From Halomonas sp. SSL-5 (GTDB lineage: Bacteria; Pseudomonadota; Gammaproteobacteria; Pseudomonadales; Halomonadaceae), in contig NZ_JAUYWF010000003.1 of assembly GCF_030708455.1 (NCBI RefSeq), forward strand, positions 124,001 through 188,000: a DNA stretch of 64,000 nucleotides, in the 5' to 3' direction. How positions within the stretch are numbered: position 1 is the first letter of the stretch; each line of letters opens with the position of its first letter. The translations under genes and the position numbers were made by a program. The notes beneath the pieces are model-generated. The model ran no database searches. It saw nothing but the letters and a program-made list of their open reading frames with translations, and was not told the origin of the DNA. Shown piece after piece: positions 51,304 through 60,789 of the stretch.

Positions 51304-52329
51304 TCACTCCGCGTGGCGATAGACCCGCTCGACGTCCAGGCTGGAGTGCCGGCCCAGCGCCGTGAAGTTCTCGCTGAGCCACGCCTCGGCGGTCTCCCGC
51401 CCCGCGTCGCGCAGGTAGCAGAGGAAGGGCCACTCGGCGTTCATCTTGCTCGAGACGGAGAGCTCGTCCAGCACATCGTCGCCGCTGATGCGGTGAAACA
51501 GGGCGCCGGCATAGCAGCCGATGTCGACCCCGTGGTCGCCGAGCAGGCGCTGGAGCATGGCGATCATGCGTACCTCCTTGATCAGCGAGGCATTGAAGGT
51601 GATCTCGTTGAGGCGGTTCATGATCCCCGCGGCGCTGGTTGGCACCTCGTCGCGGTAGATGGGGTTGATCTGCACCATGAGGATATCCCGGGAGCCGCAG
51701 TGCTCCATCAGCGGCATCAGCGCCGGGTTGCCAGTGTAGCCGCCGTCCCAGTAGGCCTCACCGTCGATCTCCACGGCCTTGAATACCGTGGGCAGGCAGG
51801 CCGAGGCCATCACCGCGTCGAGGCTCATCTCCTCGCGGGTGAAGACCCGCTGCTTGCCGCTGCGCACGTTGGTGGCGGTGACGAAGAGCTTGAGGTCGGG
51901 GCAGCGGCGCACCCGCTCGAAGTCGACCCGCTCGGCGACGATGTCGCGCAGCGGATTGAGGTTCAGGGGGTTGAACTGATAGGGCGAGACCAGCCGGCTC
52001 ATCAGGTCCATGGCCACGTAGCCGGGCGAGTGGTCCAGGCTCCAGTTGCCGGTGAGCATGTCCAGCGGGGTGCGGCGGACGGGGCTGGCCATGCCGGCGC
52101 GGCTCACCGCGGCCCAGAAGTCGTGCAGGGCCTGGCGGGCGGTGTCGCGGTCGCCGCGGGTCAGGGCGTCGGCCATCACCACGCCGTTCATGGCCCCGGC
52201 GCTGGTCCCGCTGATCCCCTCTATCTCGATGCGGGGATCCTCCAGCAGGCGGTCCATCACGCCCCAGGTAAAGGCGCCGTGGGCGCCGCCGCCCTGCAGC
52301 GCCAGGTCGATACGCTTGGTCTCGCTCAT
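51304..52329 (-). CDS. Patatin-like phospholipase
   Basis: A 341-residue protein. Oxyanion loop LALQGGGAHGAFTWGV, nucleophile Ser in GISGTSAGAMNG and catalytic Asp in YWDGGYTGNPAL. This family hydrolyses phospholipids or other acyl esters and in some bacteria is linked to polyhydroxyalkanoate granules. No signal peptide. Single gene with its own leader. Confidence 0.92.
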   Translation of the reverse strand: MSETKRIDLALQGGGAHGAFTWGVMDRLLEDPRIEIEGISGTSAGAMNGVVMADALTRGDRDTARQALHDFWAAVSRAGMASPVRRTPLDMLTGNWSLDHSPGYVAMDLMSRLVSPYQFNPLNLNPLRDIVAERVDFERVRRCPDLKLFVTATNVRSGKQRVFTREEMSLDAVMASACLPTVFKAVEIDGEAYWDGGYTGNPALMPLMEHCGSRDILMVQINPIYRDEVPTSAAGIMNRLNEITFNASLIKEVRMIAMLQRLLGDHGVDIGCYAGALFHRISGDDVLDELSVSSKMNAEWPFLCYLRDAGRETAEAWLSENFTALGRHSSLDVERVYRHAE

Positions 52330-52416
52330 GCTTTTCCCCTCGTCGCCGGGTCATGGTGCTGCGACGCATCATGGCAGGTCGTGGTGGCCGGGGGAAAGTG
52401 CGATGACGTCCGCGTG

Positions 52417-53139
52417 CTACTGCATGGCGAGTTGCTGGCCCTGGCCGCCCTCGCAATCGAGGTAGGCGGAGCTCGCCAGCCACTCCGGGTCGGGGTAGTA
52501 GGCGAACAGGTACTGCTCCTCCTTGAGGCTGTCGATCAGCGGATAGGTGACCTCCTGACGCACCGCCGGACAGCCCAGGCTGCGGCCCAGGCGGCCGGTC
52601 TGCTCGATGAACGATTGGCTGACATAGTCGGCGCCGTGCATCACGATGGCGCGTTCATAGGCCAGGTGGTTGACGCCCGGCTCGAGGCCCTCGAGGCGCA
52701 GCGAATAGCCGTTGCGCCCGTAGTAGGTGTTCATGGTGCGAAACAGGCCCAGGCTCGACTGGTGACTCTCCGGGGTGTTCGAGAAGCGCGAGGCCAGGGC
52801 ATCGCCCGAGCCGCGGCCGTGGGAGACCAGTTCCTCGAAGAGCAGCGCCTTGCGGCGCAGGTCGAATACCCACAGGCGCGGCTCGCTGGAGGGCAGCGAG
52901 TAGTCGATCACCGCCAGGCGTTCGGCGTTCGGGTCGGCGCAGGAGAGAGCGCTGGCGGCAAGCGCAAGCACCTCGCGGCTGGCATCCGGTGCCAGGCGGG
53001 TGAGGGTCTGCTCCAGGGGTTCGTTGTCCAGCACCCTGGGATGCAGGGCCTGGGCGAGGGTCGTGTCGGCGAGGGCTGGCGCGCTGGTCATCAGGCCGGC
53101 CGCGCAGAGCAGCCAGGCGGGAAGGATCGATCGCATCAT
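52417..53139 (-). CDS. Secreted murein L,D-transpeptidase-like protein
   Basis: A 240-residue protein starting at the ATG at 53139 with AGGAG upstream. Signal MMRSILPAWLLCAAGLMTSA is cut after ALA-D. The catalytic part has HGRGSGDALASRFSNTPESH, IVMHGADYVSQSF and Cys in LGRSLGCPAVRQEV, the pattern of the second YkuD-like family. It should act on peptidoglycan in the periplasm. It is divergent from the LdtD/YcbB-type gene, with 83 bp between. Confidence 0.87.
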   Translation of the reverse strand: MMRSILPAWLLCAAGLMTSAPALADTTLAQALHPRVLDNEPLEQTLTRLAPDASREVLALAASALSCADPNAERLAVIDYSLPSSEPRLWVFDLRRKALLFEELVSHGRGSGDALASRFSNTPESHQSSLGLFRTMNTYYGRNGYSLRLEGLEPGVNHLAYERAIVMHGADYVSQSFIEQTGRLGRSLGCPAVRQEVTYPLIDSLKEEQYLFAYYPDPEWLASSAYLDCEGGQGQQLAMQ

Positions 53140-53222
53140 CGCATGTGTCTCCTGGTTTCTCGCTATTATGTAGGGACGAGCCGGGATGGCCAAGTTAGCA
53201 ATAAACGATACTGGAGGCGAAC

Positions 53223-54833
53223 ATGCGGCGATCTGTCGCGATAGGCGCGATGACGTTGGGTATCATGCTGATGTCCGGCATGGCCATGGCGCAGCAGTCG
53301 ACGCCGCAGGAAGGCGCCGTGAGCGCGGTGGAGCAGGCCCTCGACCAGCGTGACGGGGTCATGGAGGCCTTCTATGCGGCGCGTGACTTCCAGGCCGCCT
53401 GGACCCGCGAGTCACATGTGGAGGCGCTGGTCGAGGCGTTGAAGGAACTGGCCGAGGATGGCCTGGAGCCCACCGACTACGGCGCCGATCGCCTGCTGCC
53501 AGAGTTTCGCCAGGCCCAGGCCGGCGGCGACCTGGCCAGGGGGCGTTTCGATACCCGGGCGACGCGCGCCCTGCTCACGGCGTTGCGCCACCTCCACCAT
53601 GGCAAGGTCGACCCCAACAGCATCGATGCCGACTGGGAGGTGCCCATCAACGCGCAGTTGCCTCCCATGGGTGCGATCGTGCGGGCGGTGGACACGGGAG
53701 AGATCGCGGCGCTGCTCGATTCGGTTCGCCCGAGCTATGCCCCCTATGAGCGGCTGCGGCAGGGGCTGGCCCGCTATCGCCATATCCAGCGCCTGGGCGG
53801 CTGGCCGATGCTGCCCGAGGGCGGGCCGACCCTGCGCCTGGGCGAGACGCATCCCGACGTCGCGCTCCTGCGCGAACGCCTGGCTCAGGTCGGCGAGCTG
53901 GAGGTGATGGCGGCGGATGCCTCGATCCTGCCCGCGGCCGATCTGGAGGCGCCGGATCCGCGGCGCTTCGATGCTGACCTGGAGGCGGCGGTGAAACGCT
54001 TCCAGAACCGCCACCTGCTGGAAACGGATGGTGTCGTCGGGCCTCGCACCCGGGCGGCCCTCAATGTGCCGGTGGGCAAGCGCGTCGACCAGATTCGCCT
54101 CAACCTGGAGCGTGCCCGCTGGCTGATGCACGGCCTGCCCGAGGCCTTCGTGCTGGTGGATATCGCCGGCTACCGGCTCAGCTACTTCCGCCCCAACGGC
54201 GAGGTGTGGCGCTCGCGCATCGTGGTAGGCCAGCCCTATCGGCGCACGCCGTCGCTGCGCTCACGGATCACCCACCTCACCGTCAACCCCACCTGGACGG
54301 TGCCGCCGACCATCCTGCGCGAGGACGTGATCCCCAAGGTACGTCGCGATCCGGGCTACCTGGCGCGCCAGAACATGCAGGTGCTGTCGCCCTCGGGGCA
54401 GCGCCTCAGCCCGAGCCAGGTCAACTGGTCGAGCCCGGGCAACGTGATGATTCGCCAGGCCGCGGGACCCAGCAACGCCCTGGGCCAGGTGGTGGTGCGC
54501 TTCCCCAACGACCACCTGGTCTACCTGCATGACACCCCGGCCCAGGGGCTGTTCGCCCGGCAGCAGCGGGCCTTCAGCTCGGGCTGCATCCGCGTGCAGG
54601 GGGTGCTGGAGTTCGCCCAGCTGCTGTTCGACGATACCGGCAGCGGTCATGACCTACGCGCCCTGCTGGCGGACGGGCGCACCCGCAACGTGCCGCTGGC
54701 CGAGACGATGCCGGTGATCCTGCACTACTGGACGGTGCATCCGGCCCCCGATGGCCGGCTGGTCTTCCGGCCGGATATCTACCAGCGCGACGACGCCCTG
54801 CTGCGTGCGCTGGATCGTCCGCTGTCGTTGTAG
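53223..54833 (+). CDS. ldtD: L,D-transpeptidase, YcbB/LdtD type
   Basis: A 536-residue periplasmic protein with GGAGG five bases before the ATG. Signal MRRSVAIGAMTLGIMLMSGM is cut after AMA. A scaffold domain, a peptidoglycan-binding domain (AVKRFQNRHLLETDGVVGPR) and the catalytic YkuD domain with HD in LVYLHDTPAQGLF and Cys in RAFSSGCIRVQGV. It makes 3-3 crosslinks in peptidoglycan and supports envelope integrity under stress. Converges with the ABC gene with no gap. Confidence 0.93.
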   Translation: MRRSVAIGAMTLGIMLMSGMAMAQQSTPQEGAVSAVEQALDQRDGVMEAFYAARDFQAAWTRESHVEALVEALKELAEDGLEPTDYGADRLLPEFRQAQAGGDLARGRFDTRATRALLTALRHLHHGKVDPNSIDADWEVPINAQLPPMGAIVRAVDTGEIAALLDSVRPSYAPYERLRQGLARYRHIQRLGGWPMLPEGGPTLRLGETHPDVALLRERLAQVGELEVMAADASILPAADLEAPDPRRFDADLEAAVKRFQNRHLLETDGVVGPRTRAALNVPVGKRVDQIRLNLERARWLMHGLPEAFVLVDIAGYRLSYFRPNGEVWRSRIVVGQPYRRTPSLRSRITHLTVNPTWTVPPTILREDVIPKVRRDPGYLARQNMQVLSPSGQRLSPSQVNWSSPGNVMIRQAAGPSNALGQVVVRFPNDHLVYLHDTPAQGLFARQQRAFSSGCIRVQGVLEFAQLLFDDTGSGHDLRALLADGRTRNVPLAETMPVILHYWTVHPAPDGRLVFRPDIYQRDDALLRALDRPLSL

Positions 54834-56690
54834 TCACTCATAGCCCTTGGCCTGCAACCGGAACAGCCGCGCATAGCGGCCATTGGCGGCCATCAGGCTC
54901 GGGTGATCGCCCTGCTCGAGGATCTCGCCGCCGTCGATCACCAGGATCCAGTCGGCGGCCCGCACCGTCGAGAAGCGGTGGGAGATCAGGATGGTCATGC
55001 GGTCGCGGCTGTGTTCGCGGAAGTCGGCATAGACGGCGGCCTCGGCCGCGGCGTCCATGGCCGCGGTGGGCTCGTCGAGCACCAGGATGTCGGCCCCCTC
55101 GCGCATGTAGGCCCGGGACAGGGCGATCTTCTGCCACTGGCCGCCGGAGAGCTCCTGGCCGCCCTTGAACCAGCGTCCCAACTGGGTGTGGTAGCCGCCC
55201 GGCATCTCGGCGATGAAGTCGTCGGCCAGGCCGCGTCGCGCCGCCGCCTGCCAGCGGGCCTCGTCGGTGAAGGCCTCGACGTCCCCGGCGCCCAGGTTCT
55301 CGCCGACCTTCATCTGGTAGCGCACGAAGTCCTGGAAGATCACGCCGATGCGCCGGCGAAGCGTCTGGACATCCCAGTCCCGCAGGTCGCTGCCGTCGAG
55401 CAGGATGCGCCCCGTGCTCGGCTCATAGAGCCGTGTCAGCAGCTTGATCAGGGTGGTCTTGCCCGAGCCGTTGGCGCCCACCAGGGCAAGGCTCTCGCCC
55501 GGCCGCAGGTGCATCGAGATGCCCGACAGGGCGGGTGCCTCGGCGCCGGGGTAGGTGAAGCCCACGTTCTCGAAGCGGATGCCGTCGCCGGGGCGAGTGC
55601 CTGCGGTCAGGCTGCCCGCCTCCGGGGCCACCGGCTGCTCGAGGTACTCGTAGAGGTTGGAGAGGTAGAGGTTGTCCTCGTACATGCCGCTGATCGAGGT
55701 CAGGCTCGCCGAGAGCGCCGCCTGGCCCTGCTTGAAGACCATCAGGTACATGGTCATCTGGCCCAGGCTCAGGGTGCCGGTGATGGTCTCCACCACCACC
55801 CAGGCATAGGCGCCGTAGAAGGCCAGGGTGCCCAGCATGCCGAGCACGAAGCCCCAGCCCTCCCGGCGCAGCGTGAGCCGGCGATCCTCGGCGTAGAGGG
55901 TGTCGAAGATCTTGCGGTAGCGCGTCAGCAGCAGCGGCTCCAGGCCGAACAGCTTGACCTCCTTGATGCTGTCCTCGCGAGCCAGCACGGTCTCCAGGTA
56001 CATCTGCATGCGGGTCTGGGGCGAGCGCCAGCGGAACAGCCGGAAGGCGTCGCCGGAGAACTTGGCCTCGGAGATGAACACCGGCAGGGCGCCGACCACC
56101 AGCACCAGCAGCGCCCAGGGAGAGAACTGCACCAGCAGTACCCCGAAGCTCGCCAGCGAGATGCCGTTCTGGGCCAGGGAGAAGGTCTTGTTGACCAGCC
56201 CTAGGGGGCGGACCGAGGCCTCGCGGCGCGCTCGGGTGAGCTTGTCGTAGAACTCCGAGTCCTCGAACTGGGCGAGGCTCAGGGTGCCGGCCTTCTCGAG
56301 GATCATCACATTGACCTTCTGGCCGAGCAGGGCACGCAGCAGCGACTGCTGGGCCGAGAGCGCCCGCTGGGCCAGGGCGATGGCGGCGATCACCCCGCCT
56401 TCGGCGACCACGTAGCGCAGCACCGGCCACCAGGCCACGCTACCCGTCTCGGCGTGCTGTTCCATGGCGGCCACCACGGCATCGACGATCAGCTGGCCGA
56501 GCCAGGCCGCCACCGCCGGCAGCACGCCGGCCACCAGGGTGGCGATCGCCAGGCCCACGGTGAGCGCACGCGAGGTCTGCCACACCAGGACCATGGCACG
56601 GCGGCTGTAGCGGAACACGCCGAGGAAGGCCGCCAGGCGGCTCTCGGGCGGTGGGGCGGGGCGGGGCGAACGCGTGTGGGGGGATGACAC
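54834..56690 (-). CDS. Fused permease-ATPase ABC exporter
   Basis: A 618-residue protein. I choose GTG at 56690, with GGAGAG four bases upstream; the open frame to 56810 has no site. Six transmembrane segments in the first 330 residues, then the ATPase with GANGSGKTTLIKLL, ELSGGQWQKIALSRAYM, ILVLDEPTAAMD and the switch His in ILISHRFSTVRAAD. Heterologous to lipid and peptide exporters; substrate unknown. The stop is directly against the ldtD stop. Confidence 0.9.
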   Translation of the reverse strand: MSSPHTRSPRPAPPPESRLAAFLGVFRYSRRAMVLVWQTSRALTVGLAIATLVAGVLPAVAAWLGQLIVDAVVAAMEQHAETGSVAWWPVLRYVVAEGGVIAAIALAQRALSAQQSLLRALLGQKVNVMILEKAGTLSLAQFEDSEFYDKLTRARREASVRPLGLVNKTFSLAQNGISLASFGVLLVQFSPWALLVLVVGALPVFISEAKFSGDAFRLFRWRSPQTRMQMYLETVLAREDSIKEVKLFGLEPLLLTRYRKIFDTLYAEDRRLTLRREGWGFVLGMLGTLAFYGAYAWVVVETITGTLSLGQMTMYLMVFKQGQAALSASLTSISGMYEDNLYLSNLYEYLEQPVAPEAGSLTAGTRPGDGIRFENVGFTYPGAEAPALSGISMHLRPGESLALVGANGSGKTTLIKLLTRLYEPSTGRILLDGSDLRDWDVQTLRRRIGVIFQDFVRYQMKVGENLGAGDVEAFTDEARWQAAARRGLADDFIAEMPGGYHTQLGRWFKGGQELSGGQWQKIALSRAYMREGADILVLDEPTAAMDAAAEAAVYADFREHSRDRMTILISHRFSTVRAADWILVIDGGEILEQGDHPSLMAANGRYARLFRLQAKGYE

Positions 56691-56723
56691 GGGGCTCTCC
56701 GGGAGCGGGGGGGCAGAATCGAG

Positions 56724-56747
56724 GCGCCCCGCACGAAGGCGGGGCGC
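56724..56747 (-). terminator. Hairpin terminator after the M23 endopeptidase gene
   Basis: GCGCCCCGC and GCGGGGCGC form a 9-bp stem with a 6-nt loop, 32 bp past the end of the minus-strand M23 gene. Confidence 0.7.
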
Positions 56748-56778
56748 AGCGGAACAGCAGGGACGGCGCGAAGCGAGA

Positions 56779-58578
56779 TCAGCCCTCGTCGGCCTCCTCG
56801 TCGGGATCACTCTCGCCGGTGCTGGCCACCACCGGCCCGACCTCGCCGGACTGCAGGGCGGCGAGCAGTGGCTCGGCCTCGCGCTGGAAGGCCACCAGGC
56901 GATCGCCCGCGAGGCTCTTGTTCTCCGGCAGCTTGACCTTCATGGCGTCGACCTGATTGTCGCTGACCAGCACCTCATAATGGAGGTGGGGTCCGGTGCT
57001 GCGGCCGGTGTTGCCGGAGAGCGCGATGCGCTGCCCCATGGTCACCCGCTCGCCGCGGCTCACCAGCGGCTTGGAGAGGTGCAGGTAGCGGGTGCGGTAG
57101 CCGTTGTCGTGGCGGATCACCACGTAGCGGCCCGCGGCGTAGTGGCTGCGCACCGACTCGACCACGCCGTCCGAGGGGGCAGTGACCGGCGTGCCGATCG
57201 GCATGGCGAAATCGGTGCCCTTGTGCGGGCTGATGCGCCCGGTCACCGGGTGCTTGCGGCGCGGGTTGAAGTTGGAGCTCAGCCGGTAGCGCCCCTCGAA
57301 GGGGTAGCGATTGAAGGCGGGGTCGAGGCTCTCGCCCTCCGGCGTGTAGAAGTTGTTGTCGGCGCTGTTGCGCACCAGGGTCAGCGCGGTGCGCTCGCCC
57401 TCGTACTGAACCGCCAGGATGCGCGGATCGAAGCTCTCGCCGTCGATCACGTCGGACTCGACCAGCACCTGAAAACGATCGCCGCGACGGGTGTCGCGGC
57501 GGAAGTCGAGTTTCTTGCCCAGCACGTGGGTCAGGCGCGAGACCTCGGTGCTGGAGAGGCCGGTGGCCTGGGCCGAGCGGGCGAAGCTGCCGCTGACGGT
57601 GCCGGCGAACAGGCGCTGGGCGGCCTCGCCGGTGCGCTCGATGCTGGCCACCTCGAAGCCGTTATCGCCGCGCTCGGCCACGAAGCCGCTGCGGGCGTCG
57701 CGCATCATGCGCAGGGTCAGCAGCTTGCCATCCTCGTCCAGCTGGTAGTCGAGGCGACTGCCGACCTGCCAGCGTTCGAGCAGGTTCCGGTCGGGCAGCT
57801 GCTCCAGCAGTGCCAATGCCTCGCTATAGCCCAGTCCCAGGTGCTCCTGAGCCGTGCGCGTAAAGGCGTCGCCTGGCGCGACGGTGTAGGTCTCCCACTC
57901 CGGGATATAGGGCTCCCGCGCGGCGATTTCCCGCTCGAGAAGCACCGGGACGTCGTCGAGTATGCTTAGCTCGCCCTCGGGAATCTCCTCGTAGGAAGTG
58001 GCGTCGGCCACCAGGCTGCCATCGTGGTCGAGCATGCCGCTGCCGATGGTGCCGATCATCGTGGCGATATGCAGGGCACCGCGATCCAGCCCGCCGGCGT
58101 CTCGAGCCGCGATCTCGCTGGCGATTCGCACCGCCTGCTCGTCCAGGGTGCCGCCGGTCGATACCTTGGCCATCATCAGGGGCCTGTCGCCACCCGGCGA
58201 GGCGTCCTCGGCGGGGCGGGCCAGCAGCGGAGGGGTGGTGCCTGCGCCGGCGGCGCCGGCCTCATCGATCAGTTCGAGGTCGACCACCTCGCTGACCTTC
58301 AGCTGGGTGATGGGCACACGCTGTCGCGTGGCATCCAGGGCCTGGTTGGCCAGTTCGATGGCGTCACCCACGGGACCGCGCTGAAGGCTCAGCGAGGGCA
58401 GGCGGGAGGTGGCGTCGGCGTCGAGGGGAATGACGACGGTTTCCAGCGACCGGGAGTCGCGCTGGACATCCTGGTAGGTGGTGAAGATCTTCTGTGCGCC
58501 CAGCACGGTGACCATGGTGGCGACCGGTAACAGCAATAACTTGTGCGTGCGGGGCAGCGAATGGAGGACTCGCAGCAT
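56779..58578 (-). CDS. M23 family murein DD-endopeptidase (MepM-like)
   Basis: A 599-residue protein starting at the ATG at 58578 (MLRVLHSLPRTHKLLLLPVA). One N-terminal membrane anchor, an OapA-like/LysM-like middle (YTVAPGDAFTRTAQEHLGLG) and a C-terminal LytM domain with zinc ligands in ISPHKGTDFAMPIG and GPHLHYEVLV. It cleaves 4-3 crosslinks so that the wall can grow. It extends MepM by about 150 residues of low-complexity spacer. Close to the two L,D-transpeptidase genes, so wall remodelling genes cluster here. Confidence 0.92.
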   Translation of the reverse strand: MLRVLHSLPRTHKLLLLPVATMVTVLGAQKIFTTYQDVQRDSRSLETVVIPLDADATSRLPSLSLQRGPVGDAIELANQALDATRQRVPITQLKVSEVVDLELIDEAGAAGAGTTPPLLARPAEDASPGGDRPLMMAKVSTGGTLDEQAVRIASEIAARDAGGLDRGALHIATMIGTIGSGMLDHDGSLVADATSYEEIPEGELSILDDVPVLLEREIAAREPYIPEWETYTVAPGDAFTRTAQEHLGLGYSEALALLEQLPDRNLLERWQVGSRLDYQLDEDGKLLTLRMMRDARSGFVAERGDNGFEVASIERTGEAAQRLFAGTVSGSFARSAQATGLSSTEVSRLTHVLGKKLDFRRDTRRGDRFQVLVESDVIDGESFDPRILAVQYEGERTALTLVRNSADNNFYTPEGESLDPAFNRYPFEGRYRLSSNFNPRRKHPVTGRISPHKGTDFAMPIGTPVTAPSDGVVESVRSHYAAGRYVVIRHDNGYRTRYLHLSKPLVSRGERVTMGQRIALSGNTGRSTGPHLHYEVLVSDNQVDAMKVKLPENKSLAGDRLVAFQREAEPLLAALQSGEVGPVVASTGESDPDEEADEG

Positions 58579-58764
58579 GGATAAAGGCCAGTGAATATAG
58601 ATAAAGGTAGAAAAAGGCCTCTGAACCATAACCCATGATGGGGGTGCTGCCTAGGCTGTACGCATGCACAGTTGTGCCGCCCCGGGCGGCCATGGTGGCC
58701 GTGCCGCGGGTGGCAGAGGGGGAGGTGAACGCTGTTTTCTAAGTATCCATTGGAACGAAGTCGG

Positions 58765-58784
58765 CCGGGGATTGCAACCCCCGG
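58765..58784 (-). terminator. Hairpin after the pirin gene
   Basis: CCGGGG and CCCCGG form a short 6-bp stem around an 8-nt loop, 19 bp beyond the pirin stop. Confidence 0.5.
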
Positions 58785-58802
58785 TCGACCTCCGGGCGGT
58801 GC

Positions 58803-59672
58803 TCAGGCCGTACCGTCGGCGAAGCTGCCGTCGCGATAGTCGCGCAGCGCCTGTTCCAGCTCGTGCTGGTGGTTCATCACGAAGGGCCCGTAGTGGGCGA
58901 TGGGCTCGCCGTGGGGAGTGCCCGCCAGCAGCAGCGCCTCGGCGCCCTCGGCACTGGAGAGCGCGAGGCGGTTGCCCGAGCCCAGTCGCGCCAGCTGGCC
59001 GGCCGGTACCCGGGTCTCGCCGATGTCGAGCTCGCCCGCGAACACATAGACCAGCAGGGTCGGGGCATCGACCCGCAGGGTCAGCTCGCTCCCCGCCCCC
59101 AGGCGGGCATGGGCCACGCCAGCCTGGCCGGCCAGGGCATCCAGCGGCCCTTCGACGCTCTCGCCGTCGTCGCGTTGCCAGCGTCCGCCCAGGGCCGTCA
59201 GCTCGCTGCCCCTGGCGTTGGCAGCCAGGTCGCCCAGCCGTGGCATCTCGGCGTCGCGCACGTCGCGATAGGCGGGGGCGCTCATCTTCTCGCTGGCGGC
59301 CAGGTTGATCCACAGTTGGAAGGCCTGCAGGCCTTGGCTGTCGGTGAGTGGCATCTCAGAGTGGATGATGCCGCGGCCGGTGTGCATCCACTGGGCATCG
59401 CCGGAGCGGATGGTGCTGGAGTGTCCCAGGTGGTCCTCATGGGTCAGCCCGCCGTGGACCACATAGGTCAGGGTCTGCATGCCGCGGTGAGGGTGCGGCG
59501 GGAAGCCCCCGATATAGTCGTCGGCTCGCTCGGAGCCCAGCTCATCGAGCATCAGGAAGGGATCCAGGCCGCCGCCGAAGTCGTGGATGCGGCGAATCTT
59601 GACGCCGTCACCGTCCTGGCTGGGGCGGCTCGGCTGCAGCTGCTGGACCCGGCGGAGTTGTGGGGAGCTCAT
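58803..59672 (-). CDS. Pirin-family protein
   Basis: A 289-residue bicupin with GAGG eight bases before the ATG. The metal motif GGFPPHPHRGMQTLTYVVHG, then HEDHLGHSS and GRGIIHSEMP, supplies the His and Glu ligands of pirins. Some pirins are quercetin dioxygenases, others act on pyruvate dehydrogenase or as redox sensors. It is divergent from the LysR gene at 59775, which may regulate it. Confidence 0.93.
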   Translation of the reverse strand: MSSPQLRRVQQLQPSRPSQDGDGVKIRRIHDFGGGLDPFLMLDELGSERADDYIGGFPPHPHRGMQTLTYVVHGGLTHEDHLGHSSTIRSGDAQWMHTGRGIIHSEMPLTDSQGLQAFQLWINLAASEKMSAPAYRDVRDAEMPRLGDLAANARGSELTALGGRWQRDDGESVEGPLDALAGQAGVAHARLGAGSELTLRVDAPTLLVYVFAGELDIGETRVPAGQLARLGSGNRLALSSAEGAEALLLAGTPHGEPIAHYGPFVMNHQHELEQALRDYRDGSFADGTA

Positions 59673-59774
59673 GGTGATTGCCTCGTGGGATAGTGGTGCC
59701 ATGGCTGGTATTTTAGGTCGGTTTTTTCGAAACTTAAGCGCATAGTTTCGCTTTGTTCATTCGAGGAGTTCGAA

Positions 59775-60689
59775 ATGTCCCGTGTCACCCTGACCCAGTG
59801 GCAGATGCTGGCGGCGGTCGTCGATCACGGTGGTTTCGCGCGTGCCGCCGAGGCGATCCACAAGAGTCCCTCCACCCTCAACCACGCGGTCCACAAGCTG
59901 GAGGAGCAGCTGGGCGTGCGTGTCCTGGAGCCGGCAGGCCGCCAGGTGCGCCTGACCGAGGCGGGTGAGCTTCTGCTGAGACGCGCGCGTCAGCTGATCG
60001 AGAGCGCGGCGGCCCTGGAGGAGGTGGCCGGCAGCCTCGCCGAGGGGCTCGAGGCCGAGGTGGTGCTGGCGGTGGATCAGGTATTCCCCCCCGATGCCCT
60101 GGCCCGGGCACTGGCCACCTTCTCCGCGGCCTACCCCCATGTGCGCGTGCAGCTCCACGAGACGGTGCTCAACGGCGGCATCGAGATGCTCTATGACGCC
60201 AGCACCGACCTGGTGATCTCGGGGCTCTCGGCCCAGGGGTTCCTGGGCGAGCCGCTGGCCACCGTGCGCTTCGTGGCGGTCGCCCATCCGCACCACCCCT
60301 TGCATCGGCTGGGTCGGCCGCTGGACCTGCGCGACCTGGTGCAGCACCGCCAGCTGGTGGTGCGTGACTCGGCGTTGCGTCAATCCATGGATGCGGGCTG
60401 GCTCAAGGCCGAGCAGCGCTGGACCCTGAGCCACCTGGAGACCTCCATCGATATGCTGGAGCGCGGCCTCGGCTTCGCCTGGCTGCCGGAGACGCGAATT
60501 CGCCAGGCACTCGATGCCGGGCGCCTCCGGCCGCTGCCGCTCACCGCCGGCGGGATCCGCGAGATCCCCGTGCAGCTGATCCATCGTGATCAGGACCGCG
60601 CCGGGCCGGCGACCCGTTTCCTGGCCGAGGCCCTGACCATGGAGGCGCAGCGCGGCACGGGCGAGGATGAATTCGACGCTATCGAATGA
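59775..60689 (+). CDS. LysR-family regulator, divergent from pirin
   Basis: A 304-residue protein with GAGGAG six bases before the ATG. HTH MSRVTLTQWQMLAAVVDHGG with SPSTLNHAVHKLEEQL; effector domain after residue 90. It shares a 102-bp intergenic region with the pirin gene, and yqjG follows 100 bp downstream. Either or both may be targets. Confidence 0.9.
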   Translation: MSRVTLTQWQMLAAVVDHGGFARAAEAIHKSPSTLNHAVHKLEEQLGVRVLEPAGRQVRLTEAGELLLRRARQLIESAAALEEVAGSLAEGLEAEVVLAVDQVFPPDALARALATFSAAYPHVRVQLHETVLNGGIEMLYDASTDLVISGLSAQGFLGEPLATVRFVAVAHPHHPLHRLGRPLDLRDLVQHRQLVVRDSALRQSMDAGWLKAEQRWTLSHLETSIDMLERGLGFAWLPETRIRQALDAGRLRPLPLTAGGIREIPVQLIHRDQDRAGPATRFLAEALTMEAQRGTGEDEFDAIE

Positions 60690-60789
60690 AAGCGCCCAGA
60701 ATATGCGCTGAAGCGTCGATTGTTTCGCACTAAGCTAGGGGCATACTGTTCAAAAGGCGGCGAAGGCCGCCACTCCGAGGAGGATCCCC

